Positions 46,062 through 56,054 are shown, counted from the stretch's first letter. The stretch is 64,000 bases of DNA from Pseudomonadota bacterium (GCA_018261615.1 JAGTSE010000029.1:1-64000); one strand, 5' to 3'. A program made the numbers and translations. Notes: a model not told the origin generated them from the letters alone.

Positions 46062-46239
46062 ACTCTCTCCTTAAACCTGAAGGTTAATGGTCGCTATCAT
46101 GAACAACCCCAGGTCAGATGGAAAGTAGGTTCTGCCTGTTGCATTAATCTCTGCAACCTTTCAGGACAATTTCGGCTTACTGCAATCCTCCGTCTCTGTC
46201 CTATACTCGGGGGTCTTGTTTATACGGGGATTATTGATC

Positions 46240-46962
46240 ATGACACCAACGATTGACTTGCTGTGCGCCCATCGTTCCATTCGCCACTTTACCGATCAAC
46301 CTGTCACACAGGAACAGCGTGAGGCAATTATCGCCAGCGCGCAGGCGACCTCCAGCTCCAGCTTTTTACAATGCAGCTCAATCATTCGCATAACCGATAT
46401 GGCGATGCGTGAGCAACTGGTGACATTGACCGGTGGGCAGCAGCATGTCGCTCAGGCGGCTGAGTTCTGGGTGTTCTGCGCGGATTTCCATCGTAACTTT
46501 GAGATCAGCCCGGAAGCGAAACCCGGCCTTGCAGAACAACTGCTGCTGGGTGTGGTGGATACCGCGCTGATGGCGCAAAACGCCTTTACGGCTGCGGAAT
46601 CTCTGGGGCTCGGCGGTGTTTATATCGGCGGTATTCGTAATAATATCGAAGCGGTGGGTGAACTGTTACAGGTACCAAAACATGTGCTGCCGTTGTTTGG
46701 CCTGTGTCTTGGCTGGCCGGCGGACGACCCGGGTTTAAAACCGCGTATGCCGACGTCGCTGCTGGTGCATGAAAACCATTATCAGCCGCTGGATCGCGAG
46801 GTACTGGCGCAATATGACGATGAGATCGCCAACTACTATCTGACGCGTGGCAGCAATACGCGCCGCGATACCTGGAGCGATCATATCCGTCGCACGCTGA
46901 TTAAAGAGAATCGTCCCTTTATTCTCGATTATTTGCATAAACAGGGATGGGCAACACGCTAA
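46240..46962 (+). CDS. nfsA: Oxygen-insensitive NADPH nitroreductase NfsA
   Basis: This 240-residue flavoprotein matches E. coli NfsA closely (HRSIRHFTDQPV, ATSSSSFLQCSSIIRI, ESLGLGGVYIGGIRNN, LFGLCLGWPADDPGLKPRMP, and the end HKQGWATR). It reduces nitroaromatics and quinones with NADPH. ATG 46240 is the family start. The small gene ybjC, which precedes nfsA in E. coli, is not found in the 178-bp gap after grxA. Confidence 0.96.
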   Translation: MTPTIDLLCAHRSIRHFTDQPVTQEQREAIIASAQATSSSSFLQCSSIIRITDMAMREQLVTLTGGQQHVAQAAEFWVFCADFHRNFEISPEAKPGLAEQLLLGVVDTALMAQNAFTAAESLGLGGVYIGGIRNNIEAVGELLQVPKHVLPLFGLCLGWPADDPGLKPRMPTSLLVHENHYQPLDREVLAQYDDEIANYYLTRGSNTRRDTWSDHIRRTLIKENRPFILDYLHKQGWATR

Positions 46963-47035
46963 TTCCCGTTCATCCTGCACTTCTCTGCGTGTATGATACG
47001 CGGGCTTTAACGGCTCTTTTTTAGCGAGGTACAGG

Positions 47036-47938
47036 GTGAGAATTGCCATATTGTCCCGGGACGGAACGCTCTATTCATGTAAACGCCTGCGCGAAGCGGC
47101 TGCGCAGCGCGGCCATCTGGTCGAAATTTTCGATCCTCTCTCCTGTTACATGAATATCAGCCCTGCGGCATCGTCCATTCACTATAAAGGCCGTCAGCTC
47201 CCGTATTTTGATGCGGTGATCCCACGCATTGGCTCCGCCATTACCTTTTATGGTACGGCTGCGCTGCGCCAGTTTGAAATTCTGGGCAGCTATCCGCTTA
47301 ATGAATCCGTCGCCATTACTCGCGCCAGAGATAAACTGCGCTCGCTGCAACTGTTGGCGCGCCAGGGGATCGATTTACCGGTGACCGGCATCGCGCATTC
47401 GCCGGATGACACCAGCGATCTGATCGATATGGTCGGAGGCGCGCCGTTGGTGGTAAAGCTGGTGGAAGGCACGCAGGGAATTGGCGTGGTGCTGGCGGAA
47501 ACTCGGCAGGCGGCAGAAAGCGTGATTGACGCGTTTCGCGGCCTGAATGCGCATATCCTGGTGCAGGAGTTTATCGCCGAAGCCAAAGGCTGCGATGTCC
47601 GCTGTTTTGTCGTCGGCAATGAAGTGGTTGCGGCCATTGAACGCCGGGCGAAAGAGGGGGATTTTCGCTCTAACCTGCACCGGGGCGGGCAGGCGACCAT
47701 CGCTAACATCACGCCGCGCGAACGCGAAATCGCGCTGGCTGCCGCGCATACTCTGGGGCTGGATGTCGCGGGTGTGGATATTCTGCGCGCGAATCGAGGG
47801 CCGCTGGTGATGGAAGTGAACGCGTCGCCGGGGTTGGAAGGCATCGAAAAGGCCACCGGCATTGATATTGCCGGGCGAATGATCGAGTGGATTGAGCGTC
47901 AGGCAACGCCTGGATTTTGCCTGAAAACAGGCGGCTAG
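47036..47938 (+). CDS. rimK: Ribosomal protein S6 glutamate ligase RimK
   Basis: This 300-residue ATP-grasp ligase begins with GTG at 47036 ([20 protein letters not shown]). It contains the ATP-grasp motifs [35 protein letters not shown] and [15 protein letters not shown]. It adds glutamates to the C-terminus of S6. It follows nfsA by 73 bp, as in E. coli. Confidence 0.95.
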   Translation: MRIAILSRDGTLYSCKRLREAAAQRGHLVEIFDPLSCYMNISPAASSIHYKGRQLPYFDAVIPRIGSAITFYGTAALRQFEILGSYPLNESVAITRARDKLRSLQLLARQGIDLPVTGIAHSPDDTSDLIDMVGGAPLVVKLVEGTQGIGVVLAETRQAAESVIDAFRGLNAHILVQEFIAEAKGCDVRCFVVGNEVVAAIERRAKEGDFRSNLHRGGQATIANITPREREIALAAAHTLGLDVAGVDILRANRGPLVMEVNASPGLEGIEKATGIDIAGRMIEWIERQATPGFCLKTGG

Positions 47939-48021
47939 GGCATTTTCCTGCGCTATTAATGGTACCTGGCGTGCTTTTTGCGTAAGCTATGGGCAATTTT
48001 TCAGTAAGAGAGCATTACGTT

Positions 48022-48507
48022 ATGGATTCACTCGTCGTTCCTGGTCTGGACACGCTTCGTCACTGGCTCGACGAACTGGGCATCACTTTTTTTGAGTGTG
48101 ATAACTGTCAGGCGCTGCACCTGCCGCATATGCAAAATTTTGATGGCGTGTTCGATGCGAAGCTCGACCTGGTTAATGACATCATGCTGTTTACGGCGAT
48201 GGCGGAAGTTAAACCTTCGGCGCTGCTGGCGCTGTCAGCGGATCTCTCTGCCATTAACGCCAGTTCGTTGACTGTAAAAGCGTTTCTCGATATTCAGGAT
48301 GATAATCTGCCGAAGCTGGTGGTGTGTCAGTCCTTATGCGTTGGGCCGGGTGTGACCTTCGAGCAGTTCGCCTGGTTTATGCGCCAGAGTGAGGAGCAGA
48401 TTTCCATGGTGATTATGGAAGCCAACGCGCACCAGATGCTGTTTCTTGCGACAGAAGGCGAGGAAGAGTTCGTCGCGGGTGACGCAACGCGCAATTTTCT
48501 CCACTAA
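48022..48507 (+). CDS. ybjN: YbjN family stress protein
   Basis: This 161-residue soluble protein aligns with E. coli YbjN (LVVPGLDTLRHWLDELGI, FFECDNCQALHLPHMQNFDG, NASSLTVKAFLDIQDDNLPK, RQSEEQISMVIMEANAHQM). ATG 48022 matches the family start. In E. coli it affects motility, biofilm and stress phenotypes by an unknown route. Confidence 0.93.
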   Translation: MDSLVVPGLDTLRHWLDELGITFFECDNCQALHLPHMQNFDGVFDAKLDLVNDIMLFTAMAEVKPSALLALSADLSAINASSLTVKAFLDIQDDNLPKLVVCQSLCVGPGVTFEQFAWFMRQSEEQISMVIMEANAHQMLFLATEGEEEFVAGDATRNFLH

Positions 48508-48718
48508 TTCTTTGTCGCAATTCATGCAGTCGCTGCCAGCGCGGCTGCAAAATAAATATTTTTATTTTGCTTTTAACCTTTCTTTAAAGAACTATTCACT
48601 GCAATTCCGGCGGTGAAGGCTTATCCCATAGACATATCCTGCATAAAAAATTGATAAACCGCGTTTTTTAATTTGACCTATAGCCTCAAACCCTGGCTAC
48701 AGTTATTCTTGCGCTGTT

Positions 48719-48865
48719 TATACCCGTCATACTTCAAGTTGCATGTGCGTTGACTTTTTTATTCAGCTCATCCCTGAGCCTTACCCCTTCGGGGCCGCTG
48801 CTTACAGCGTTCAAATCTGCTCCCGGCAGATTTGTCGCTCACCCCAGTCACTTACTGGAGTAAGT
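48719..48865. repeat. ERIC-like intergenic repeat, copy 2
   Basis: About 147 bp begins TATACCCGTCATACTTCAAG and is nearly identical to 28375-28519 in the same orientation. It differs at a few positions and lacks the final CTGCTGGGGATT. The surrounding 48508-49021 gap otherwise holds only the potF promoter region. Confidence 0.75.
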
Positions 48866-49021
48866 CGAATTATTTAGGGTAAATAACAGCATGCGGTGTC
48901 TGCCGGAAGAGTTTTCTCCTCCGAGTCTGTGCAGAATGACAAAATATGCATGATTCTTGCATACCTTAAAATGCGTACATTTGGTTCGTATGTTAACGGG
49001 CTTTTCCAGAAGGAATGAGAT

Positions 49022-50134
49022 ATGACCGCCTTGAGCAAAAAATGGGTATCAGGTCTTGTCGCGGGTGCGTTGATGGCTGTCTCTGCCAGCACGCTCGCAG
49101 CCGAGCAAAAGACGCTGCATGTATATAACTGGTCTGATTATATTGCGCCGGACACCGTCGCAAATTTCGAAAAAGAAACCGGTATTAAAGTCGTTTATGA
49201 CGTGTTTGACTCCAACGAAGTGCTGGAAGGCAAACTGATGGCGGGCAGCACCGGCTTCGATCTGGTGGTGCCGTCGGCAAGTTTCCTTGAGCGCCAACTG
49301 GCCGCCGGAGTATTCCAGCCGCTGGATAAGAGCAAGCTGCCAAACTGGAAAAACCTCGATCCAGACGTGCTGAAGATGGTTGCTAAGCATGATCCGGACA
49401 ACAAATACGCCATGCCGTACCTGTGGGCGACCACCGGTATTGGTTATAACGTCGATAAAGTTAAAGCCGTACTGGGCAAAGATGCGCCGGTGAACAGTTG
49501 GGATCTGGTACTGAAGCCGGAAAATCTGGAAAAACTGAAAAGCTGCGGCGTCTCTTTCCTCGATGCGCCGGAAGAAATTTTTGCTACCGTGCTGAACTAC
49601 CTCGGCAAAGATCCGAACAGTACCAAAGCGGATGATTACACCGGTCCGGCAACGGATTTGCTGCTGAAGCTGCGTCCGAATATCCGTTATTTCCACTCTT
49701 CGCAATACATCAACGATCTGGCTAATGGCGACATCTGCGTGGCGATTGGTTGGGCAGGGGACGTATGGCAGGCCGCTAACCGCGCGAAAGAAGCGAAAAA
49801 TGGCGTCAACGTGACCTACACCATTCCGAAAGAAGGCGCGCTGGCATTCTTTGACGTCTTCGCGATGCCAGCCGATGCGAAAAATAAAGATGAAGCTTAT
49901 CAGTTCCTTAACTATCTGATGCGCCCGGATGTGATTGCCCATATCAGCGATCACGTGTTCTACGCGAACGGCAACAAAGCCTCTGTTCCACTGATCAGCG
50001 AAGAAGTGCGTAACAACCCGGCAATCTTCCCGCCGCCGGATGTCTTCGCCAAGCTGTTTACGCTGAAAGTCCAGGATCCGAAGATTGACCGCGTAAGAAC
50101 CCGCGCATGGACTAAAGTTAAAAGCGGCAAGTAA
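49022..50134 (+). CDS. potF: Putrescine-binding periplasmic protein PotF
   Basis: This 370-residue binding protein has a signal peptide (KKWVSGLVAGALMAVSASTLAA) and closely matches E. coli PotF (LHVYNWSDYIAPDTVANFEK, STGFDLVVPSASFLERQL, ATTGIGYNVDKV, FHSSQYINDLANGDICVAIG). It delivers putrescine to PotGHI. It is the first gene of potFGHI, with GAAGGAATGAGAT as ribosome site. A 17-bp NtrC-type palindrome lies just after its stop. Confidence 0.96.
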   Translation: MTALSKKWVSGLVAGALMAVSASTLAAEQKTLHVYNWSDYIAPDTVANFEKETGIKVVYDVFDSNEVLEGKLMAGSTGFDLVVPSASFLERQLAAGVFQPLDKSKLPNWKNLDPDVLKMVAKHDPDNKYAMPYLWATTGIGYNVDKVKAVLGKDAPVNSWDLVLKPENLEKLKSCGVSFLDAPEEIFATVLNYLGKDPNSTKADDYTGPATDLLLKLRPNIRYFHSSQYINDLANGDICVAIGWAGDVWQAANRAKEAKNGVNVTYTIPKEGALAFFDVFAMPADAKNKDEAYQFLNYLMRPDVIAHISDHVFYANGNKASVPLISEEVRNNPAIFPPPDVFAKLFTLKVQDPKIDRVRTRAWTKVKSGK

Positions 50135-50160
50135 ATCAATTACCTGACCGGTGATTTGAG

Positions 50161-50177
50161 TGCACCAGTATGGTGCA
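50161..50177. promoter_or_regulatory. NtrC-type palindrome between potF and potG
   Basis: TGCACCAGTATGGTGCA is a perfect 17-bp dyad equal to the NtrC consensus half-sites. It could instead act as a short mRNA hairpin that sets the potF/potG expression ratio. No sigma-54 -24/-12 pair with correct spacing was found directly downstream. Confidence 0.45.
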
Positions 50178-50274
50178 ATTGCCCCAAAGCTGGACAGAGG
50201 TACTGCGCCTCTGTTCAGCCATTTGTAAGTCAACCTGTTGAAACAGGGTGATGTTTATGCCGGAGATCACTGGA

Positions 50275-51408
50275 TTGAACGATGCTATTCCCCGCCCACA
50301 GGCGAAGAGCCGCAAGGATCTGACACCGCTGCTTGAAATTCGTAATCTGACCAAATCGTTTGACGGCCAGCATGCCGTTGATGATGTCAGCCTCACTATC
50401 TACAAAGGCGAAATTTTTGCTCTGCTCGGCGCGTCCGGCTGCGGCAAATCGACCTTACTACGTATGCTGGCCGGTTTTGAGCAGCCAACGCAGGGGCAAA
50501 TTATGCTCGACGGCGTCGATCTGGCGCATGTGCCGCCGTATCTGCGCCCCATTAATATGATGTTTCAGTCTTATGCCCTGTTCCCGCATATGACGGTTGA
50601 ACAGAACATCGCGTTCGGTCTAAAACAGGACAAGTTGCCGAAAGCGGAAATTGCCAGCCGCGTGGCGGAGATGCTCAATCTGGTGCATATGAGCGAGTTC
50701 GCCAAACGTAAGCCGCATCAGCTTTCCGGCGGGCAACGTCAGCGTGTGGCGCTGGCGCGCAGCCTGGCGAAACGCCCGAAATTGCTGTTGCTGGATGAAC
50801 CGATGGGGGCGCTGGATAAAAAACTGCGTGACCGCATGCAACTGGAAGTGGTGGATATCCTCGAGCGTGTTGGCGTGACCTGCGTAATGGTGACGCACGA
50901 TCAGGAAGAGGCGATGACCATGGCTGGCCGTATCGCCATCATGAACCGCGGTAAATTCGTGCAGATTGGTGAGCCGGAAGAGATTTATGAGCATCCGACC
51001 ACCCGCTACAGCGCTGAATTTATCGGCTCGGTCAATGTCTTCGAAGGGTTACTGAAAGCGCGTCAGGATGATGGCCTGGTGATCGAGTCTCCGGGGTTGG
51101 TGCATCCGCTGAAGGTTGATCCGGATGCTTCAGTGGTGGACAACGTGCCTGTGTACGTGGCGCTGCGACCGGAAAAAATCATGCTCTGCGACGAGCCACC
51201 AGCCGATGGCTACAACTTTGCCGTCGGCGAAGTTGTGCATATTGCCTACCTTGGCGATCTTTCTATTTATCATGTGCGTGTGCAAAGCGGGCAGATGATT
51301 AGCGCCCAGTTGCAAAACGCGCATCGCTACCGTAAAGGCGCACCCACCTGGGGCGACGAAGTTCGTCTTTGTTGGGATGCCGATAGTTGTGTGGTTCTGA
51401 CGGTTTAA
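50275..51408 (+). CDS. potG: Putrescine transporter ATPase PotG
   Basis: This ATPase is 377 residues from TTG 50275, the length and start (NDAIPRPQAK) of E. coli PotG. ATG 50257 or 50251 would add 6-8 residues. Motifs: Walker A GASGCGKST, Q-loop MMFQSYALFPHMT, signature LSGGQRQRVALARS, Walker B LLLLDEPMGALDK, switch His in VTHDQEEAM, and a C-terminal TOBE-like regulatory domain (VNVFEGLLKARQ ... VALRPEKIM). It energises putrescine import with PotH and PotI. Confidence 0.94.
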   Translation: MNDAIPRPQAKSRKDLTPLLEIRNLTKSFDGQHAVDDVSLTIYKGEIFALLGASGCGKSTLLRMLAGFEQPTQGQIMLDGVDLAHVPPYLRPINMMFQSYALFPHMTVEQNIAFGLKQDKLPKAEIASRVAEMLNLVHMSEFAKRKPHQLSGGQRQRVALARSLAKRPKLLLLDEPMGALDKKLRDRMQLEVVDILERVGVTCVMVTHDQEEAMTMAGRIAIMNRGKFVQIGEPEEIYEHPTTRYSAEFIGSVNVFEGLLKARQDDGLVIESPGLVHPLKVDPDASVVDNVPVYVALRPEKIMLCDEPPADGYNFAVGEVVHIAYLGDLSIYHVRVQSGQMISAQLQNAHRYRKGAPTWGDEVRLCWDADSCVVLTV

Positions 51409-51417
51409 GGAGCGGTG

Positions 51418-52371
51418 ATGAGTACACTGGAGCCGCCGGCCCGCGTTGAAAAAGCGGGCGGTTTAACACTGTGGCTGGCGCGTATGCAGATGCGCCACGG
51501 GCGCAAGCTGGTGATTGCACTGCCCTATATCTGGCTTATTTTGCTGTTTCTGCTGCCGTTTTTGATTGTCTTCAAAATCAGCCTTGCAGAAATGGCGCGC
51601 CAGATCCCGCCGTATACCGATCTGATTGAGTGGGCCGACAGCCAGCTTACGGTCACGTTGAATATCGGCAACTTCCTGCAACTGACCGACGATCCACTCT
51701 ACATAGAGGCGTACCTGCAATCGCTGGAAGTGGCGGCGATTTCCACGCTGTGCTGTCTGCTGCTTGGCTATCCGCTTGCCTGGGCGGTGGCGCACAGTAA
51801 GCCGTCAACGCGCAATATACTACTGTTGTTGGTGATCCTGCCGTCGTGGACGTCGTTCCTGATCCGCGTGTATGCGTGGATGGGCATTTTGAAGAGCAAT
51901 GGTGTGCTGAATAACGTTCTGATGTGGTTGGGCGTTATCGATCAGCCGCTGAACATTCTGCACACCAACCTGGCGGTCTATATTGGCATTGTTTATGCTT
52001 ACCTGCCGTTTATGGTGCTGCCGATTTATACCGCGTTGACGCGTATCGACTATTCGCTGGTGGAAGCCTCGCTGGATCTCGGCGCACGGCCGCTGAAAAC
52101 CTTCTTCAGCGTGATTGTGCCGCTGACCAAAGGTGGGATTATCGCCGGGTCGATGCTGGTGTTTATCCCGGCGGTAGGTGAGTTTGTGATCCCGGAACTG
52201 CTTGGCGGCCCGGACAGCATCATGATTGGGCGCGTGCTGTGGCAGGAGTTCTTTAATAACCGCGACTGGCCGGTGGCCTCTGCGGTAGCGGTGATCATGC
52301 TGTTGTTGCTGATTGTACCGATCATGTGGTTCCACAAACATCAGCAGAAACAGGCGGGGGATCATGCATGA
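51418..52371 (+). CDS. potH: Putrescine transporter permease PotH
   Basis: This 317-residue permease has about six membrane helices, the first at LVIALPYIWLILLFLLPFLI, and the EAA loop EASLDLGARPLKTFFSVIVP. It matches E. coli PotH in sequence and length. It starts 10 bp after potG and overlaps potI by ATGA at 52368-52371. Confidence 0.95.
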   Translation: MSTLEPPARVEKAGGLTLWLARMQMRHGRKLVIALPYIWLILLFLLPFLIVFKISLAEMARQIPPYTDLIEWADSQLTVTLNIGNFLQLTDDPLYIEAYLQSLEVAAISTLCCLLLGYPLAWAVAHSKPSTRNILLLLVILPSWTSFLIRVYAWMGILKSNGVLNNVLMWLGVIDQPLNILHTNLAVYIGIVYAYLPFMVLPIYTALTRIDYSLVEASLDLGARPLKTFFSVIVPLTKGGIIAGSMLVFIPAVGEFVIPELLGGPDSIMIGRVLWQEFFNNRDWPVASAVAVIMLLLLIVPIMWFHKHQQKQAGDHA

Positions 52372-53222
52372 ACAACTTACCGGTAGTGCGATCGCCGTGG
52401 CGCATCCTGATCCTGGTGCTTGGGTTCTCATTCCTGTATGCGCCGATGCTGATGCTGGTGATCTACTCGTTCAACAGTTCGAAGCTGGTAACGGTATGGG
52501 CGGGCTGGTCAACGCGCTGGTACGGTGAACTGTTCCACGATGATGCGATGATGAGTGCGGTGGGCTTAAGCCTGACCATTGCCGCCTGTGCCGCAACAAT
52601 GGCGGCGATTCTCGGCACCATAGCCGCTGTGGTGATGGTGCGTTTTGGCCGTTTCCGTGGCTCCAATGGTTTCGCTTTTATGATCACTGCGCCGCTGGTG
52701 ATGCCGGATGTGATTACCGGTCTGTCGCTGCTGCTGCTGTTTGTGGCGCTCGGGCATGCGATTGGTTGGCCTTCGGATCGCGGGATGTTAACCATCTGGC
52801 TGGCGCACGTCACGTTCTGTACTGCTTATGTGGCGGTGGTGATCTCCTCACGCCTGCGTGAACTTGATCGCTCGATTGAAGAGGCAGCGATGGACCTGGG
52901 CGCAACGCCGCTGAAGGTCTTCTTTGTCATTACGCTGCCGATGATCATGCCAGCGGTGATTTCCGGCTGGCTGCTGGCCTTTACGCTGTCGCTGGATGAT
53001 CTGGTGATCGCCAGCTTTGTCTCCGGGCCGGGCGCGACGACGCTGCCGATGCTGGTCTTCTCCAGCGTACGTATGGGGGTAAACCCGGAAATCAACGCGC
53101 TGGCGACGCTGATCCTCGGCGTGGTCGGGATTGTTGGTTTAATCGCCTGGTATCTGATGGCGCGCACGGAAAAGCAGCGGATTCGTGATATCCAGCGTGC
53201 AAGACAAGATCATTCTCATTAG
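52368..53222 (+). CDS. potI: Putrescine transporter permease PotI
   Basis: This 284-residue permease has six membrane helices (ILILVLGFSFLYAPMLMLVI at the start) and the EAA loop EEAAMDLGATPLKVFFVITL. It pairs with PotH. ATG 52368 overlaps the potH stop. A strong terminator follows 20 bp after its stop. Confidence 0.95.
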   Translation: MNNLPVVRSPWRILILVLGFSFLYAPMLMLVIYSFNSSKLVTVWAGWSTRWYGELFHDDAMMSAVGLSLTIAACAATMAAILGTIAAVVMVRFGRFRGSNGFAFMITAPLVMPDVITGLSLLLLFVALGHAIGWPSDRGMLTIWLAHVTFCTAYVAVVISSRLRELDRSIEEAAMDLGATPLKVFFVITLPMIMPAVISGWLLAFTLSLDDLVIASFVSGPGATTLPMLVFSSVRMGVNPEINALATLILGVVGIVGLIAWYLMARTEKQRIRDIQRARQDHSH

Positions 53223-53243
53223 AATCGGGAAATTGTGTCGCTG

Positions 53244-53269
53244 ATGCCGCGCTTGTCGCGGCATTTTTT
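53244..53269 (+). terminator. Terminator after potFGHI
   Basis: ATGCCGCG-CTTGT-CGCGGCAT is followed by six T residues, a clear intrinsic terminator. Confidence 0.85.
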
Positions 53270-53287
53270 CACAGGGAAATCACAGGA

Positions 53288-53758
53288 TTGGGCTTCTTTA
53301 AGAAAACCACACATCACGCGAAACTGAATGTACCCGCGATGGTGCAGGTGGCGGCTATTGCCATCATCACCATTCGCTGTGTCGATGTGCTGATGGTGCT
53401 CAATGTACTGGGCGGGCGCGGTATTATCGATTTTGTCCAGCGCAGCACGCAGACCTGGGCGCTGACGCTGATTTTTCTCGGCAGCCTGTTGCTGGTGTTT
53501 ATCGAGATCCTCTGCGCGTTTTCGGTGGTGAAAGGACGCAACTGGGCGCGCTGGATCTATCTTCTGACGCAGCTTATCGCCACCGGCTATTTGTGGGCCG
53601 CCTCACTCGGCTATGGTTATCCGGAGCTGTTCAGTATTGCCGGTGGGTCGCGCCGGGAGATTTTCCGTTCGCTGATGCTGCAAAAACTGCCAGATATGCT
53701 GGTGTTATTCCTGCTGTTTATCCCCACGCCCAGCCGACGCTTTTTCCGCCTACAATAA
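53288..53758 (+). CDS. ybjO: Inner membrane protein YbjO
   Basis: This 156-residue protein with about four membrane helices matches E. coli YbjO ([56 protein letters not shown], and the end [10 protein letters not shown]). The best start is TTG 53288 (LGFFKKT aligns with the E. coli N-terminus). Function unknown. Confidence 0.88.
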   Translation: MGFFKKTTHHAKLNVPAMVQVAAIAIITIRCVDVLMVLNVLGGRGIIDFVQRSTQTWALTLIFLGSLLLVFIEILCAFSVVKGRNWARWIYLLTQLIATGYLWAASLGYGYPELFSIAGGSRREIFRSLMLQKLPDMLVLFLLFIPTPSRRFFRLQ

Positions 53759-53799
53759 CGGTGGTACAATCCCGGCCCCGCAAAACGAAAGGCTTTATT

Positions 53800-54927
53800 A
53801 TGCAGTGCGCTCTCTACGATGCTGGTCGCTGTCGCTCTTGTCAGTGGATCGAACAACCGCTTGCCACCCAGCTTACCGCCAAGATGGACTACCTCCATCA
53901 CCTGCTGGCGGGGTTGCCGGTAGCAGAGTGGCGCACGCCGGTGAGCGGCCCGGAGCAGGGGTTTCGCAATAAAGCCAAAATGGTAGTCAGCGGCAGCGTA
54001 GAAAAACCGTTGCTCGGTATGCTGCATCGCGACGGTACGCCGGAAGATCTCACTGAGTGCCCGCTCTATCCTGACTCTTTTGCCCCGGTTTTTGCTGCGC
54101 TTAAACCCTTTATTGCCCGCGCGGGGTTAACGCCTTACAACGTGGCGCGTAAGCGCGGCGAACTGAAATACCTGCTGCTGACCGAAAGCCAGCAGGATGG
54201 CGGCATGATGCTGCGTTTTGTATTGCGTTCTGAAACTAAGTTGGCGCAACTGCGTGCCGCGCTGCCGTGGCTGCTGGCGCAATTACCGCAGCTAAAGGTC
54301 ATTTCGGTAAATATCCAGCCAGTGCATATGGCGATCATGGAAGGGGAGACAGAGATCTTTCTCACCGAACAGCAGGCGCTGGCGGAAAATTTCAATGGTG
54401 TGCCGCTGTGGATCCGCCCGCAAAGCTTCTTCCAGACCAACCCGGTCGTCGCCAGTACGCTGTACTCCACTGCCCGTAACTGGGTGCGCGCTTTACCGGT
54501 CACACATATGTGGGATCTGTTCTGCGGCGTCGGCGGTTTTGGCCTGCACTGCGCTACACCTGAAATGCGGTTGACCGGCATTGAGATCTCCCCGGAAGCG
54601 ATCGCCTGCGCAACGCAGTCGGCACAAGTGCTGGGGCTGCACAACCTGCATTTTCAGGCGCTCGATTCCACACAGTTCGCCACTGCGCAACAGGATGTGC
54701 CGGATCTGGTGCTGGTTAACCCACCGCGACGCGGCATCGGGGCGGAATTATGTGGCTACTTAAGCCGTATGGCGCCACCTTTTATCGTCTATTCAAGCTG
54801 CAATGCACAATCGATGGCGAAAGATATTCGCCAGCTTCCGGGCTATCGCATCGAACGCGTGCAACTGTTTGATATGTTTCCGCATACCGCGCATTACGAG
54901 GTACTGACGCTGTTGGTTAAAATATAA
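53800..54927 (+). CDS. rlmC: 23S rRNA m5U747 methyltransferase RlmC
   Basis: This protein has 375 residues, the same as E. coli. It has four iron-sulfur cysteines (Cys3, Cys11, Cys14, Cys87), an SAM motif ([15 protein letters not shown]), NPPRRGIG, and the catalytic Cys in [13 protein letters not shown] 53800 is the true start, and the longer frame from 53593 overlaps ybjO. It methylates U747 of 23S rRNA. Confidence 0.96.
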   Translation: MQCALYDAGRCRSCQWIEQPLATQLTAKMDYLHHLLAGLPVAEWRTPVSGPEQGFRNKAKMVVSGSVEKPLLGMLHRDGTPEDLTECPLYPDSFAPVFAALKPFIARAGLTPYNVARKRGELKYLLLTESQQDGGMMLRFVLRSETKLAQLRAALPWLLAQLPQLKVISVNIQPVHMAIMEGETEIFLTEQQALAENFNGVPLWIRPQSFFQTNPVVASTLYSTARNWVRALPVTHMWDLFCGVGGFGLHCATPEMRLTGIEISPEAIACATQSAQVLGLHNLHFQALDSTQFATAQQDVPDLVLVNPPRRGIGAELCGYLSRMAPPFIVYSSCNAQSMAKDIRQLPGYRIERVQLFDMFPHTAHYEVLTLLVKI

Positions 54928-54979
54928 AAGCACTTGTGCACAGTGCCGGTTAATTTTCAGATGGGTTAACGGGAAGGTC

Positions 54980-55198
54980 AGTGCGTTGGTTAATAACAAC
55001 CGACGGCTGACGACTGAGATGGCCTTTCGTCTCGCCAAAGCGTTTGATACGTCCGCTGAGTTCTGGCTCAACCTGCAAGCGGCCGTTGATTTATGGGAGG
55101 TTGAGAACGATATGCGAGCCCAGGAAGAACTGAGTCGGATTGAATTGGCGGCGGATTTTATTGCTCGCCGCGAGGCAGGGACAAAAAAAGTCGCATAA
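54980..55198 (+). pseudogene. HigA-family antitoxin C-terminal remnant
   Basis: The frame reads LVNNNRRLTTEMAFRLAKAF, then DTSAEFWLNLQAAVDLWEVE, the second half of a HigA/VapI-type helix-turn-helix antitoxin. The first half of the DNA-binding domain and the start are missing and no HigB toxin is adjacent, so it is a remnant of about 70 codons. Its stop codon lies inside the loop of an intrinsic terminator. It sits between rlmC and artJ, which are neighbours in E. coli. Confidence 0.75.
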
Positions 55199-55209
55199 GC
55201 GACTTTTTT
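55183..55209. terminator. Bidirectional terminator between rlmC/higA remnant and artJ
   Basis: AAAAAAGTCGC-ATAA-GCGACTTTTTT is a symmetrical terminator with A and T tracts on both strands. A second hairpin, GCCCGGTA/TACCGGGC (55213-55238), follows towards artJ. Confidence 0.85.
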
Positions 55210-55248
55210 ATCGCCCGGTAAGTGCAACGCTACCGGGCAAGGCAGTAC

Positions 55249-55983
55249 TTACTGCGGGAACCACTGGTTGCTGATTTTCTGGTACGTACCGTCAGCTTTG
55301 ATCGCTTTCAGGGCAGTATTCAGTTTTTCCAGTAGCGCCTTGTTTTCCGGGCGAACAGCGATGCCGAGACCGGTACCGAAATATTGCGGATCGGTCACTT
55401 TCGGTGTTGCAACGCCAAGCTGCGGGTTGGTTTTCAGCCACTCATTAACCACGGCGGTATCACCAAACACACCGTCGATACGGCCATTTTTCAGGTCAAT
55501 AATCGCGTTCTGGTAGCTGTCATAAGCTACGGTTTTTACTTCCGGTTGTTTATCCTGCAAATATTTCTGATGTGTGGTGCCGTTTTCCATACCGATGCGT
55601 TTGCCTTTCAAATCGTCGAACGATTTAAAAGCGTCTTTTTTCGCAATTACCACGGCAGAGTTCGCGTAGTACGGTTCGGTGAAAGAGACCTGTTTGGCGC
55701 GCTCAGGCGTAATATCCATACCGGAGATCACCGCATCATATTTTCTGAATTTCAGCGATGGGATCAGGCTGTCAAACGCGTGGTTGGTGAAGGTGCAGTC
55801 TGCCTGCATCTGTTTACACAGCGCATTTGCCAGGTCGATATCAAAACCGACGATTTTATTGTTGGCGTCCAGTGATTCAAACGGCGGGTAGGTGGCGGAA
55901 ACGCCGAAATTGATTTTATCAGCAGCAGAGGCGCTCGCAGCGAAAGTCGCGATCAGGGCGGCGGCCAGCATTAGTTTTTTCAT
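55249..55983 (-). CDS. artJ: Arginine-binding protein ArtJ
   Basis: This 244-residue periplasmic binding protein has a signal peptide (MKKLMLAAALIATFAASASA). It is of the Lys/Arg/Orn-binding family (INFGVSATYPPFESLDANNK, GFDIDLANALCKQMQADCTF, ENGTTHQKYLQDK, GRIDGVFGDTAVVNEWL). In E. coli ArtJ is the high-affinity L-arginine receptor of ArtPMQ. It has its own promoter region with an ARG box (56055-56068). ATG 55983 starts the signal peptide. Confidence 0.95.
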   Translation of the reverse strand: MKKLMLAAALIATFAASASAADKINFGVSATYPPFESLDANNKIVGFDIDLANALCKQMQADCTFTNHAFDSLIPSLKFRKYDAVISGMDITPERAKQVSFTEPYYANSAVVIAKKDAFKSFDDLKGKRIGMENGTTHQKYLQDKQPEVKTVAYDSYQNAIIDLKNGRIDGVFGDTAVVNEWLKTNPQLGVATPKVTDPQYFGTGLGIAVRPENKALLEKLNTALKAIKADGTYQKISNQWFPQ

Positions 55984-56054
55984 TTTCGAACTCCTGTCGA
56001 TCAATCTTCTTGTTATTGCCGTGTCTTCAGCATGGTGTTCACGATGCCATTAAT

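Noticed and set aside
48935..48960. Sigma-54 promoter upstream of potF (GCATGATTCTTGCAT)
   Set aside because: The -12 TTGCA and spacing fit, but the essential GG of the -24 element is TG, so the match is too weak to list.
49049..50233. 394-codon open frame antisense to potF
   Set aside because: potF is a secure core gene over this span. The antisense frame is a shadow of its codon bias with no recognisable protein features.
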